From Streptomyces albidoflavus (GTDB taxonomy: Bacteria; Actinomycetota; Actinomycetes; Streptomycetales; Streptomycetaceae), in NCBI RefSeq assembly GCF_000719955.1, contig NZ_JOII01000042.1:1-41480 (forward strand): DNA of 41,480 nucleotides, read 5' to 3'. A program made the translations under genes and the position numbers. The notes beneath the pieces were generated by a model. The model had not been told where the DNA came from and did not search any database. It saw only the letters and a program-made list of their open reading frames with translations. This document shows positions 32,133-41,271 of this stretch, in pieces; position 1 is the first letter of the stretch, and each line of letters begins with the position of its first letter.

Positions 32133-32983
32133 CCCGCCCCGCCGCCCGCCTCACCGCCCGGGACCTCACCCTCGCCTACGAGGACCGCACCGTCGTCCCC
32201 GGCCTCGACCTGGACATTCCCGACGGCCGGGTCACCGTCATCATCGGGCCCAACGCCTGCGGCAAGTCCACCACCCTGCGGGCGCTCGGCCGGCTGCTGC
32301 GCCCCGTCGGCGGCGCCGTCCTGCTCGACGGCGCGGAACTGGCCCGGCTGCCCACCCGCCAGATCGCCCGGCAGATCGGGTTGCTGCCGCAGACCCCGGT
32401 GGCACCGGAGGCGATCACCGTGGCCGACCTGGTGGCGCGCGGCCGCCAGCCGCACCAGCGGTGGTGGCAGCAGTGGTCCGAGGAGGACGAGCGGGCGGTC
32501 ACGGAGGCGATGGCCCGCACCGCCACCACCGACCTCGCCGACCGTCCCGTGGACGCCCTCTCCGGTGGCCAGCGGCAGCGCGTCTGGATCGCCATGGCCC
32601 TCGCCCAGGAGACCGGCCTGCTCCTGCTCGACGAGCCCACCACCTATCTCGACCTCGCCCACCAGGTCGAGGTCCTCGACCTGGTCCGCCGCCTCAACCG
32701 CGAGCAGGGCCGCACCGTCGTCCTCGTCCTGCACGACCTCAACCAGGCCGCCCGTTACGCCGATCACCTCATCGCCTTCCGGGAGGGCCGCGTCGTCGCC
32801 GAGGGCGCCCCCGCCGAGGTCGTCACCGCCGGCCTGGTCCGGGAGATCTTCGGCCTGGAGTGCGTCGTCGTCCCGGACCCCGTCACCGGCTCCCCGCTCG
32901 TCGTCCCGGGCGCGCCCTGGGACGCCCGGCCGGCGCCGGAACCCGCTGTCCCCACCCGAGAAGAAAGCAGGGCCAGGCCATGA
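32129..32983 (+). CDS. Iron-siderophore ABC transporter ATP-binding protein
   Basis: A 284-aa FecE/FepC-type ATPase. Walker A is GPNACGKST at about 40-48, Q-loop LLPQTP near 85, signature LSGGQRQR near 146, Walker [13 protein letters not shown] near 167 and the H-loop [12 protein letters not shown] near 200. All catalytic residues are present. The ATG overlaps the permease stop (ATGA) and has GGAGG upstream; the stop overlaps the start of the binding-protein gene. It energises the two permeases. Confidence 0.94.
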   Translation: MTRPAARLTARDLTLAYEDRTVVPGLDLDIPDGRVTVIIGPNACGKSTTLRALGRLLRPVGGAVLLDGAELARLPTRQIARQIGLLPQTPVAPEAITVADLVARGRQPHQRWWQQWSEEDERAVTEAMARTATTDLADRPVDALSGGQRQRVWIAMALAQETGLLLLDEPTTYLDLAHQVEVLDLVRRLNREQGRTVVLVLHDLNQAARYADHLIAFREGRVVAEGAPAEVVTAGLVREIFGLECVVVPDPVTGSPLVVPGAPWDARPAPEPAVPTREESRARP

Positions 32984-33957
32984 CCCGACGTACCGCCCGT
33001 CCGCTCCTCGCCGCCACCGGCGCCCTCGCGCTCGCCGTCACCCTCACCGCCTGCGGCTCCGGTGAGGAGACCGCCGCCGACGCGGGCAAGGACGCGGGAG
33101 CCACCCGTACCGTCAAGACCGCGATGGGCGAGGTGGAGGTCCCCGAGGCGCCGAAGCGGGTCGTCGTCCTGGACACCGCCGAACTGGACTCCGCGCTCAC
33201 CCTCGGCGTGAAGCCGGTCGGCGCCGTACGCTCCGACGCCGCCGGCGGGTTCGCGAGCTACCTGCCGGAGAAGGAACTGGCCGGGATCGAGAACGTCGGC
33301 GTCATCGCCCAGCCCAACCTGGAGGCGATCGCGGCGCTCAAGCCCGACCTGATCCTCACCTCCAAGGTCCGCGACGAGGCCCGTTACGCCCAGCTGAGCA
33401 AGATCGCCGCCACTGTGATGACGGAGAACACCGGCTACCCCTGGAAGGAGAACTTCCAGGTGCACGCCGAGGCACTCGGCAAGCAGAAGGAGGCCGACCG
33501 CGCCACCGCCGCCTACGAGAAGCGGACCGCCGAGGTCACCGAGGCGGTCGGCGGCCCGGCCGAGGCCGAGAAGACCGAGGTCAACGTGGTCCGCTTCGTC
33601 GAGGGCGCCGACATCCGCATCTACGGCAGGAAGAACTACATCGGCACCCTCCTCGCCGACGTCGGCCTCGGCCGCCCCGCCATCACCGACAAGGCCACCG
33701 ACGGCTTCTCGTACGACGTCAGCCCCGAGAAGATCGACCTGGCCGACGCCGACGTGGTCTTCACCGCCACCTACGGCGACCCGGAGAAGGCCAAGGAGAC
33801 GCAGACCACCAGGTCCGCCCTCTGGCGCTCCCTGGACGCCGTCAAGTCCGGCGCCGTCCACAAGGTCGAGGACGAGCTGTGGATCCAGGGCATCGGCTAC
33901 ACCGCCGCCCAGCAGATCCTGGACGAGCTGGAAGAGGCCCTGACCTCCGCCTCCTGA
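32980..33957 (+). CDS. Iron-siderophore-binding lipoprotein
   Basis: A 325-aa substrate-binding protein of the FepB/FhuD type. The lipoprotein signal ends in the lipobox LTAC (Cys25). Then [24 protein letters not shown], the hinge-side [23 protein letters not shown], and the C-lobe with [41 protein letters not shown] and the end helix [13 protein letters not shown]. It captures ferric siderophore outside the membrane and hands it to the permeases. It is the last gene of the operon, ATGA-coupled to the ATPase gene. No clear terminator follows before the amf locus. Confidence 0.94.
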   Translation: MTRRTARPLLAATGALALAVTLTACGSGEETAADAGKDAGATRTVKTAMGEVEVPEAPKRVVVLDTAELDSALTLGVKPVGAVRSDAAGGFASYLPEKELAGIENVGVIAQPNLEAIAALKPDLILTSKVRDEARYAQLSKIAATVMTENTGYPWKENFQVHAEALGKQKEADRATAAYEKRTAEVTEAVGGPAEAEKTEVNVVRFVEGADIRIYGRKNYIGTLLADVGLGRPAITDKATDGFSYDVSPEKIDLADADVVFTATYGDPEKAKETQTTRSALWRSLDAVKSGAVHKVEDELWIQGIGYTAAQQILDELEEALTSAS

Positions 33958-34174
33958 CCTCCACCTCCGAGCCGCTTCCGGCAGCCACCGCCAGCCCCCT
34001 CGCAGCATGCTCCGAACCCGTCCGCCATGACCCGTTCGGACCATGTATTTCCCACAACTCGCCTATGACAAGCGTTACTTACCGGCACCACCCGGCCACG
34101 GGCAGTGTGGAACCCGTCATCGACGCACAGCACAGCACGGCACGGCACGGGAACGCAGACGGCGAGGGGGACCG
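33958..34174 (+). promoter_or_regulatory. Intergenic region before amfT
   Basis: It contains an AT-richer block at about 34041-34082 (with TATTTCCCACAACTCGCC and TATGAC) that probably holds the amfT promoter, and a short tandem run of GCACG/GCACAG units at 34129-34150. No AmfR/RamR site can be assigned with confidence. Confidence 0.35.
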
Positions 34175-36759
34175 GTGAATCCGGAGTACGCGCTCTACAG
34201 CGGTACCGACCGCTGGTTCTACGACACCCCGCGCCGGGCCGGCCGTGCAGCCGAGGGCAGCGGCAACGCCAACGGCAGCGACGGTCACCGTTACGCCCTC
34301 GCCCGGCGCCCCGTTCCCGAGGGCTGGGAGAGCGCCGAGCGCGGTGACTGGTTCTCGCTCGCCCCCGCCGGGCGCCAACTCCCGCCCCAGGGCTGGAAGA
34401 TCCACGTCTCCGCGACGCCGGACAACGCCGAAGAGGTCCTGGAGACGGTCGCCGGGATCTGCCAGGAGCGCGCCACCGCCTTCAAGTTCCTCGCCGGGCC
34501 CGCCCTGCTGCTCCACCGCAACACCAAGTACGCCGACCGCGCCGGCAGCGGCAAGTTCGTCACCGTCTACCCGGCCACCACCGCCGCCTGCGGCGAACTC
34601 GCCGCCGAACTCGCCGACGCCCTCAAGGGCAGCGCGGGACCGGTCGTCCTCAGCGACCTGCGCTGGGGCGAGGGCCCGGTCCACGTCCGCTACGGCGCCT
34701 TCGCGCCCCGCTTCACCCGCGCCGCCGACGGCTCCCTGGTCCCGGCGGTGGCCGACCCGGCCGGCCGCCTCGTCCCGGACACCCGCGGCCCCGCCTTCCG
34801 CCTCCCCGACTGGGTGGAACTCCCCGACTTCCTGCGCCCGCACGCCGAGGCCGCGCCGCCCAGGGCACGACCGATCTCCCGTACACCGTCGAACGCGCCC
34901 TGCACTTCTCCAACGGGGGCGGGGTGTACGCCGGTTCGCACCGGGAGACCGGTGAGGCCGTGGTGCTCAAGGAGGGCCGGCCGCACGCCGGGCTCGCCGC
35001 CGACGGGGCCGACGCGGTCACCCGCCTGGAGCGGGAGTACGCGGCCCTGCGCGCCCTCGAAGGGCTGGCGTGCGTCCCCCGCGTGCACGGACTGCACACC
35101 GTGGGCGAACACCGCTTCCTGGCCATGGAGTTCATCCCGGGCACCCCGCTCAACACCGTCTTCGCCCGCCGCTTCCCGCTCTCCGCCGCCGAGCCGGCCG
35201 CCGAAGCCCTCGCCGAGCACACCGCCTGGGCCCTGCGCACCCACCAGCTCGTCACGGAGGCCGTCGAGGCGCTCCACGCCCGGGGCATCGCCTTCGGCGA
35301 CCTGCACATGAACAACATCATGGTGGCGCCGGACCAGCTCTCCGTCACCCTGCTGGACTTCGAGGCCGCCACCCCGGCCGCCGAGCGCCGCCCGCAGATC
35401 GTCGCCAACCCCGCCTTCGTCGCCCCGCCCCACCTGCGCGGCACCGAGGTCGACCGGTACGCCCTGGCCTGCCTCCGCCTCGCCCTCTTCGTCCCGCTCA
35501 CCACCCTGCTGCCCCTCGACCGCGACAAGGCGGCCCACCTCGCCGGCCTCGCCGCCGACCGGTACGGCATCGACCGCGCCCTCTTCGACGAGGCGGTCAC
35601 CGAACTCGCCGGCCCGGCACGGCCGGAGGCCGGGACGTCACGCGGCCGGCCATCGGTGTCCGCCACCGACTGGCCCGCCGCCCGCGACTCGATGGTGGCC
35701 GCCCTGCTCGCCTCCGCCACCCCCGACCGCGACGACCGCTACTTCCCGGGCGACATCGCCCAGTTCGCCACCCCGGCCGGCGGACAGTCGTACGGCTACG
35801 GCGCCGCCGGCGTCCTGCACGCCCTCCACACCGTCGGCGCCCGCTGCGAGGAGGCCGAGGAATGGCTGATCCGCACCACCCGCCGCCCCGCCTCCGGCAC
35901 CCCGACCGGCTTCTACGACGGCCTCACCGGCATCGCCTGGACCCTGGACCGCCTCGGCCACCGCGAGGAGGCCCTGCGCCTCGCCCACCTCGTCGCCGCC
36001 GAACCCCTCGACGCACTCGGCCCCGGCCTGCACTCCGGCGCCCCCGGCGTCGCCCTGGCCCTGCGCGACCTGGCCGACGCCACCGACAACCCCGCCCTCG
36101 GCCAGGCCGCCGACCGCGCCGAGGCCGCCGCACTCCGCCCCGCCGCCCCCGGCGGCAAGGCCGGACTGCTGCACGGCCCGGCCGGCACCGCCCTGCTCTG
36201 CCTGCGCCGCCACGCCCGTACCGGCGAACCCGCCCTGCTCGACACCGCCGCCACCGCGCTGCGCGAGGAACTGGGCCGCTGCGTGCCGGGGCCGGACGGC
36301 TCGCTCGTCGTCTCCGAGGCCCGGCGGACCATGCCGTACCTCGGCTCCGGGAGCGCGGGCATCGCGATGGTCCTCGACGACTACCTGGCCCACCGCCCCG
36401 ACCCCGCCTTCGAGGAGGCCCGGACCGCCCTCCTGCGGGCCACCGGCTCCGCCTTCTACATCCAGCCGGGCCTCTTCCGGGGCGTCGCCGGACTCCTCCT
36501 CCACCTGGCCCGCACCACCACCCCCGGCGACCGGGCCGCCCGCACCGCCCTCCTGACCCGCCAGACCGCCCTGCTGGACTGGCACGCGCTCACCTACCAA
36601 GGGCACCTCGCCCACCCCGGCGAACAGCTGACCCGCCTGTCGATGGACCTCTCCACCGGCACGGCCGGCGTCCTGCTCGCCCTGGCAGCGACCCACGGCG
36701 AACCCGCCGCGCACCTGCCCTTCCTCCCGCCGCTCCGGCGGCCCACAGACCGGCCCTGA
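34175..36759 (+). pseudogene. amfT: Class III lanthipeptide synthetase LanKC (AmfT/RamC type), split by a frameshift
   Basis: Together the two frames encode a full synthetase of about 860 residues. The lyase region (34175 to about 34850, with GWKIHVSAT, FKFLAGPALLLHRN and VTVYPATTAACG) is in one frame. The kinase (VVLKEGRPHAG, GIAFGDLHMNNIMV, LLDFEAA) and LanC-like cyclase (GFYDGLTGIAW, GLHSGAPGVAL, GLLHGPAGTAL) are in the next frame back by one. The switch lies at about 34845-34866: the first frame ends LRPHAEA and the second resumes RAAQGTTDLPYT, consistent with one missing base in a GC-rich run. Unshifted reading stops at 35311. It could be real inactivation or a base-calling error. The GTG at 34175 has AGGGGG upstream. 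Confidence 0.85.
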
Positions 36760-36848
36760 ACCCAGGGCCGCGCACCACCCAGCACCACCAGCACCACTCG
36801 TTTTCCCAGGTGGCGGTCGTCCGACCGCTCGACACGAAGGAGTACGTC

Positions 36849-36980
36849 ATGGCGCTTCTCGACCTCCAGGCGATGGACACCCCGCAGGAGGAGGCGGTGG
36901 GCGACCTCGCCACCGGCAGCCAGATCTCCCTGCTCATCTGCGAGTACAGCTCGCTGAGCGTCACCCTCTGCACCCCGTGA
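36849..36980 (+). CDS. amfS: AmfS/SapB-type class III lanthipeptide precursor
   Basis: A 43-aa peptide hidden inside a longer spurious frame. The leader begins MALLDLQAMD, the LLDLQ motif recognised by class III synthetases. The core, TGSQISLLIC followed by EYSSLSVTLCTP, carries two S-x-x-S-x-x-x-C units, the labionin/lanthionine pattern of AmfS and SapB. It nearly matches S. griseus AmfS as I recall it, and in S. griseus the product is a surfactant peptide needed for aerial hyphae. The ATG at 36849 has GAAGGAG 8 nt upstream. It lies 89 bp after amfT and is followed by two hairpins. Confidence 0.93.
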   Translation: MALLDLQAMDTPQEEAVGDLATGSQISLLICEYSSLSVTLCTP

Positions 36981-37007
36981 CGCAGGGCTGAACCCGGCTG
37001 TCCGCCG

Positions 37008-37077
37008 CGCGCCCGGCCCCCTGCGGGCCAGGCGCGTGCGACAACCCTTGGTCCCGGGCGCCCCAGCGCCCGGGACC
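37008..37077 (+). terminator. Tandem hairpins between amfS and the transporter genes
   Basis: First hairpin: CGCGCCCGGCCC (37008-37019) with GGGCCAGGCGCG (37025-37036), one base mismatched. Second: a perfect 12-bp stem GGTCCCGGGCGC (37050-37061) and GCGCCCGGGACC (37066-37077) with loop CCCA. No T-run follows. They may stabilise or partly terminate the amfS mRNA so that precursor transcript exceeds transporter transcript. Confidence 0.7.
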
Positions 37078-37138
37078 TCCCGCGTTCCGCGCCCGCCCGG
37101 ACAGCCCCCGCCCGCTCGCCCGCCCGAACGGAGCAGCC

Positions 37139-39040
37139 ATGACCGCCGCCCCCGCCGACGCCGCCCGGGCCCGCGCCACCCCCGCCCCGCCGCCCGCCGA
37201 GGGGCGCCTGCTGCGGGAGGCGGTACGCCGGGGCAGGGGACCCGCGGCCCTCGTCCTCGCGGCCACCGCGCTCGGCGCCGCCGCCGCCGTCACCCTGCCC
37301 CTCGCCCTCGGCCGCGCCGTCGACCTGCTCATCGCCCGCGCCGACGCCGGGTCCTGGGTCCTGCTGTGCACCGCGCTGATCGCCACCGAGGTGGCCACGG
37401 ACGCCCTCGTCGCCCGCACCGGCGGCCGGACCGGCGCCGCCACCACGGCCTGGCTGCGCCGCCGCGCGCTCGCCGGCTTTCTCGCCGCGCCCCCCGCCGC
37501 GACCACCGGCACCGGCCTGCCCACCCGCCTCACCGCCAACGCCCTCGACGCCGGAACCGCCCCCGTGGCCGCCGCCACCGCTGCCGCCGCCGGCCTCGCC
37601 CCTCTCGGCGGCCTGGCCGGGCTCTTCCTCGTCGACCCCTGGGCCGGCGCCGCCTTCGTCTGCGGCGTCCCGCTCCTCCTCCTCATCCTGCGCGCCCTGC
37701 TCCGCGACGGCCGCGCCGCCCTCACCACGTACCAGGAGGAACAGGGCCGCATGGCCCGCCTGCTGACCGGCGCCCTGTCCGGCGCCGCCACCATCGCCGC
37801 CGCCGGAACCGTCCGCGCCGAGGAACGCCGCGTCCTCGCCCCGCTGGCCGGGATGCGCGCGGCCGGCGAACGCACCTGGCGCGTGCAGGGCCGCGCCGCC
37901 GGCCTCTCCGGCGCGCTGATGCCGCTCCTGGTCGCCGCCGTCCTCGCCGTCGGCGGCGTACGCCTCGTCGCCGGCCACCTCACCCCCGGCGACCTCCTCG
38001 CCCTCTCCCGCTACGCCGTCCTCGCCGCCGGAGCCGGAGCCCTGGCCGGCGCCCTCAACGGCTGGGTACGCGCCAAGGCCGGCACCGCCCGCGTCGAGAC
38101 CGTCACCGCCCTGCCGCCCACCCCCCACGGGACGCGCGACCTGCCCCCGCACGGCGACGGCACCCTCGCCCTGCACGGCGTCCACGTCACCCGCGACGGC
38201 GTCCCGCTCCTCGACTCCGTCACCCTCACCCTCCCCGGCGGCACCACCACCGCCCTCGTCGGCCCGTCCGGCTCCGGCAAGTCCCTGCTGGCGGCGGTGG
38301 CCGGCCGCCTCACCGACCCCGACCAGGGCACCGTCCTCCTCGACGGAACCGACCTCCGCACCCTCTCCGCCGACACCCTGCGCCACGCCGTCGCGTACGC
38401 CTTCGAACGCCCGGCCCTCTTCGGCGCCACCATCGCCCACGCCGTCGCCTGCGGCCCCCTGCCCGAGCCCGAACTCCGCCGAGCCCTGCGCCGCGCCGCC
38501 GCCGACACCTTCACGGACCGCCTCCCGCACGGCCCCCGCACCCCCCTCCCCGAAGCCCCCCTCTCCGGCGGTGAACTCCAACGCCTCGGCCTGGCACGGG
38601 CGTTCACCCGCCCCACCCGCCTCCTGATCCTGGACGACGCCACCTCCAGCCTCGACACCGTCACCGCCCACCTCGTCGCCCGCGCCCTTACCGACACCCC
38701 CGGCACCCGCCTCACCATCACCCACCGCCTCACCACCGCCGCCCAGTCCGACCAGGTCGTGTGGCTCGACGGGGGCCGGATACGGGGGACGGGGCCGCAC
38801 TCCGTTCTGTGGCGGGACCCGGCATACCGCGCGGTCTTCGGGGCGGGGGCTGGGGCTGGGGGCCATGCTGGCGCTGGGGCGGACACCGTCACTGACACGG
38901 GGGCCCGAACCCGTAGCGACGTACGTACCGACGTGACTGGCGATGTACGTACCGAGCTGCCCACCGACATGCGTACCGACCTCCATACCGGCATCCGCAC
39001 CGACCCCCGGGTCGACACCGGCACCGGGGCCGCCGAGTGA
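37139..39040 (+). CDS. amfB: ABC half-transporter for AmfS export, subunit with canonical signature (AmfB/RamA type)
   Basis: A 633-aa ABC exporter half. An N-terminal membrane domain (about 30-310, helices such as LVLAATALGAAAAVTLPLALG and LLPLLVAAVLAVGGVRLV-like segments) precedes an ATPase domain with Walker A GPSGSGKS (near 378), signature LSGGELQRLG (near 478), Walker B LLILDDATSSLD (near 500) and H-loop ITHRL. The residue after the Walker B Asp is Asp, not the catalytic Glu. Residues 594-625 are four 8-residue repeats. The ATG at 37139 has GGAG at 6 nt. It overlaps amfA (GTGA) and should heterodimerise with it to export the peptide. Confidence 0.88.
   Translation: MTAAPADAARARATPAPPPAEGRLLREAVRRGRGPAALVLAATALGAAAAVTLPLALGRAVDLLIARADAGSWVLLCTALIATEVATDALVARTGGRTGAATTAWLRRRALAGFLAAPPAATTGTGLPTRLTANALDAGTAPVAAATAAAAGLAPLGGLAGLFLVDPWAGAAFVCGVPLLLLILRALLRDGRAALTTYQEEQGRMARLLTGALSGAATIAAAGTVRAEERRVLAPLAGMRAAGERTWRVQGRAAGLSGALMPLLVAAVLAVGGVRLVAGHLTPGDLLALSRYAVLAAGAGALAGALNGWVRAKAGTARVETVTALPPTPHGTRDLPPHGDGTLALHGVHVTRDGVPLLDSVTLTLPGGTTTALVGPSGSGKSLLAAVAGRLTDPDQGTVLLDGTDLRTLSADTLRHAVAYAFERPALFGATIAHAVACGPLPEPELRRALRRAAADTFTDRLPHGPRTPLPEAPLSGGELQRLGLARAFTRPTRLLILDDATSSLDTVTAHLVARALTDTPGTRLTITHRLTTAAQSDQVVWLDGGRIRGTGPHSVLWRDPAYRAVFGAGAGAGGHAGAGADTVTDTGARTRSDVRTDVTGDVRTELPTDMRTDLHTGIRTDPRVDTGTGAAE
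38918..39013 (+). repeat. Four tandem 24-bp units in the amfB 3' end
   Basis: Units start at 38918, 38942, 38966 and 38990 and encode 8-residue repeats of the form D-[VMI]-R-T-[DE]-x-x-x (DVRTDVTG, DVRTELPT, DMRTDLHT, GIRTDPRV). They form the extreme C-terminal tail, beyond the ATPase fold. Confidence 0.8.
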
Positions 39041-40968
39041 CCCGCCCCCGCCACACCGACGGCGCCCCCAGCCCTCTGCTGCGCCCCGCCCTCACCTTCG
39101 CCCGCCGGCGCAAGGGCCCGCTGGGGGCGCTGGGGGCCTGGTCGCTCCTCGAATCGGCCCGTACCTTCCTCACCGGCTACGCCGTCGCCCGCGCCCTGGA
39201 CGACGGCTTCCTCGCCGGAGACGTCCGTACGGGCCTTCTCTGGCTGCTCGCCCTCGGCGCCGCAGCCCTCGCCGGGGGCTTCGCCGACGCCGGGGTCTTC
39301 CGCGCGCTCGGCGGGGTGATCGAGCCCCTGCGCGACTCCCTGGTCCGCCGCGTCGTCCGCGCCACCCTCATCCGGGCGGTCGCCTCACCCACCCCGGCCG
39401 ATACGGCACGCGTCTCCCGCCTCACCGCTCAGACGGAGATCGCCCGCGACGCCGCCGGCGGCGTCCTGCTGACGGTACGTTCCTTCCTCTTCACCTCGGC
39501 CGGCGCCTTCACCGGCCTGGCAGCGCTCTCCCCGAGGCTCCTCCCGCTCGTCCTGATCCCCCTCGCCGCCGGCCTCGCCCTGTTCGCCGCCACCCTCCGC
39601 CCCATGGCCGCCCGCCAACGCGACCTCCTCGACGCCGACGAACACCTCGCCGCCTTCGCCGGCCGCACCGACCACGCCGCCCGCGACATCGCCGCCACCG
39701 GCGCGGCCCCCCTCGTCACCGCCGAAGCAGCCCCCCTCATCACCGCCGAGGCCACCGCCGCCTCCGCCCTGGCCCGATGGTCAGCCGTACGCGTCACCGC
39801 CCTCGGCCTCGCCGCCCACCTCCCCGTGGCCACCCTCCTCCTCGCCGCCCCCACCCTCCTCTCCACCGGCCTCACCCCCGGCGAACTCCTCGCCGCCCTC
39901 ACCTACGTCACCACCGCCCTCCTCCCCGCCGTCAACGCCCTGCTGACGGCCCTGGGGGCAGCGGGGTCGCGGCTGGTGGTGGTACTGCACCGGCTGCTGG
40001 GGGAGGAAGCGGACGCGGCGGACGTACGGGAGGAGCAGGCGCACGCGCTGAGGGCGGACGACGGACCACGGGCACCAGGGGCCTGCTCGCAGGGGAAGGC
40101 GGACGACGAGGTCCCCGCCATCCCCGCACCCTCACTTCCCCCCGAGCCCGTACACGGGCCTGAGCCATTCCGCGCGGAACCCTCACCCCCTGGACCCCGC
40201 CCCACCCGTGGGCCTCGCCCCACCCGCCCGGCACTCCCCGCCGTCACCCTGCGCGGCGTGACCTTCGCCTACGGCCCCGACGCCGCCCCCGTCCTCGACC
40301 ACCTCGACCTCACCGTCGAACCCGGCGAACACCTCCTGGTCGTAGGCCCGAGCGGCGCGGGCAAGTCCACCTTGCTGGCCCTCCTCGCCGGCACCGCCCA
40401 CCCCCGCCACGGCCAGATCCACCTCGCGGGCCACACCGCCCGCCACGCCCGCACCCTCGGCACGGCCGCCCGCGTCCTCGTCCCCCAGGAGCCCTACATC
40501 TTCGAGGCCCCTCTCCACGACAACCTCACCTACCTCACCCCGGACGCCCCGGCCCCTCGCATCACGGAAGCCATCGACACCTTCACCCTGGCCCCCCTCG
40601 CCGCTGACCCCGCCCGCCCTCTCCGCCCGGACCACCTCACCCCGTCCGAACGCCGCCGCATCGCTTTGGCACGGGCTTGGCTGACACCTACGCCCCTGCT
40701 CCTCCTGGACGAGCCCACGGCCCACCTGGACGCAGGGGCACGGGCTGCGACCGAGCTGGCCTTCGCTTCCCACCCGGCCACGGTCATCACAGTGAGCCAC
40801 CACTTTCCGGCGCCTGAACCTGGGCAACGCGTCCTGCTCTTGGACGGGGCGACCCCATACCTGGGGACCCACGCCTCGCTCCTTCGTGAGTCGGCCTTGT
40901 ACGGGGAACTGGCGGCGGGGCTGGGGGAGCCTTCGGCGATGGGGAGCCGGGGCACCGCGTCGACCTAG
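39037..40968 (+). CDS. amfA: ABC half-transporter for AmfS export, subunit with degenerate signature (AmfA/RamB type)
   Basis: A 643-aa ABC exporter half. The membrane domain (about 20-320) is followed by a long Pro/Glu-rich linker (about 330-400) and an ATPase domain with Walker A GPSGAGKST (near 441), Q-loop VPQEPYIF, Walker [13 protein letters not shown] with catalytic Glu, and H-loop VSHHF. The signature motif reads LTPSERRRI instead of LSGGQ. This complements AmfB, whose signature is intact but whose Walker B lacks Glu, giving one consensus and one degenerate ATP site. The GTG at 39037 overlaps the amfB stop (GTGA). It ends 30 bp before the CRISPR array. Confidence 0.88.
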   Translation: MTRPRHTDGAPSPLLRPALTFARRRKGPLGALGAWSLLESARTFLTGYAVARALDDGFLAGDVRTGLLWLLALGAAALAGGFADAGVFRALGGVIEPLRDSLVRRVVRATLIRAVASPTPADTARVSRLTAQTEIARDAAGGVLLTVRSFLFTSAGAFTGLAALSPRLLPLVLIPLAAGLALFAATLRPMAARQRDLLDADEHLAAFAGRTDHAARDIAATGAAPLVTAEAAPLITAEATAASALARWSAVRVTALGLAAHLPVATLLLAAPTLLSTGLTPGELLAALTYVTTALLPAVNALLTALGAAGSRLVVVLHRLLGEEADAADVREEQAHALRADDGPRAPGACSQGKADDEVPAIPAPSLPPEPVHGPEPFRAEPSPPGPRPTRGPRPTRPALPAVTLRGVTFAYGPDAAPVLDHLDLTVEPGEHLLVVGPSGAGKSTLLALLAGTAHPRHGQIHLAGHTARHARTLGTAARVLVPQEPYIFEAPLHDNLTYLTPDAPAPRITEAIDTFTLAPLAADPARPLRPDHLTPSERRRIALARAWLTPTPLLLLDEPTAHLDAGARAATELAFASHPATVITVSHHFPAPEPGQRVLLLDGATPYLGTHASLLRESALYGELAAGLGEPSAMGSRGTAST

Positions 40969-40998
40969 GCGTGGGCGGGGAGCGGCGGCTGCCGGGAG

Positions 40999-41271
40999 GG
41001 AACCAACCCCGCACGCGCGGGGAGCAGATCGTCACGGTCCTGAACGCCACCCTCGACGAGGGACCAACCCCGCACGCGCGGGGAGCAGACTGTGCTCGCG
41101 GTCGAGGTGGCGAGCCCGAAGGGACCAACCCCGCACGCGCGGGGAGCAGCAGCGCGGCGGCCTCATCCACAACCCCTCGGCGGGACCAACCCCGCACGCG
41201 CGGGGAGCAGTGGGTTGTGATCATCGTGCGGCGGTGCCAACTGGGACCAACCCCGCACGCGCGGGGAGCAG
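40999..41271 (-). CRISPR. Type I-E-like CRISPR array, 5 repeats and 4 spacers
   Basis: Five 29-nt repeats (40999-41027, 41060-41088, 41121-41149, 41182-41210, 41243-41271) recur with exact 61-bp period and 32-nt spacers. The repeat contains CCCCGC-ACGC-GCGGGG, the short GC stem typical of type I-E repeats. On the minus strand it starts CTGCTCCCCGCG and ends GTTGGTCCC. The leftmost repeat has one base change (GGGAACC instead of GGGACC), marking it as the leader-distal end. Transcription is therefore probably on the minus strand, from a leader at 41272 and rightward. No cas genes are in the window. Confidence 0.95.

Noticed and set aside
41028..41242. Possible self-targeting CRISPR spacers
   Set aside because: I saw no obvious match of a spacer to other parts of this window by eye; a proper search is needed before any claim.
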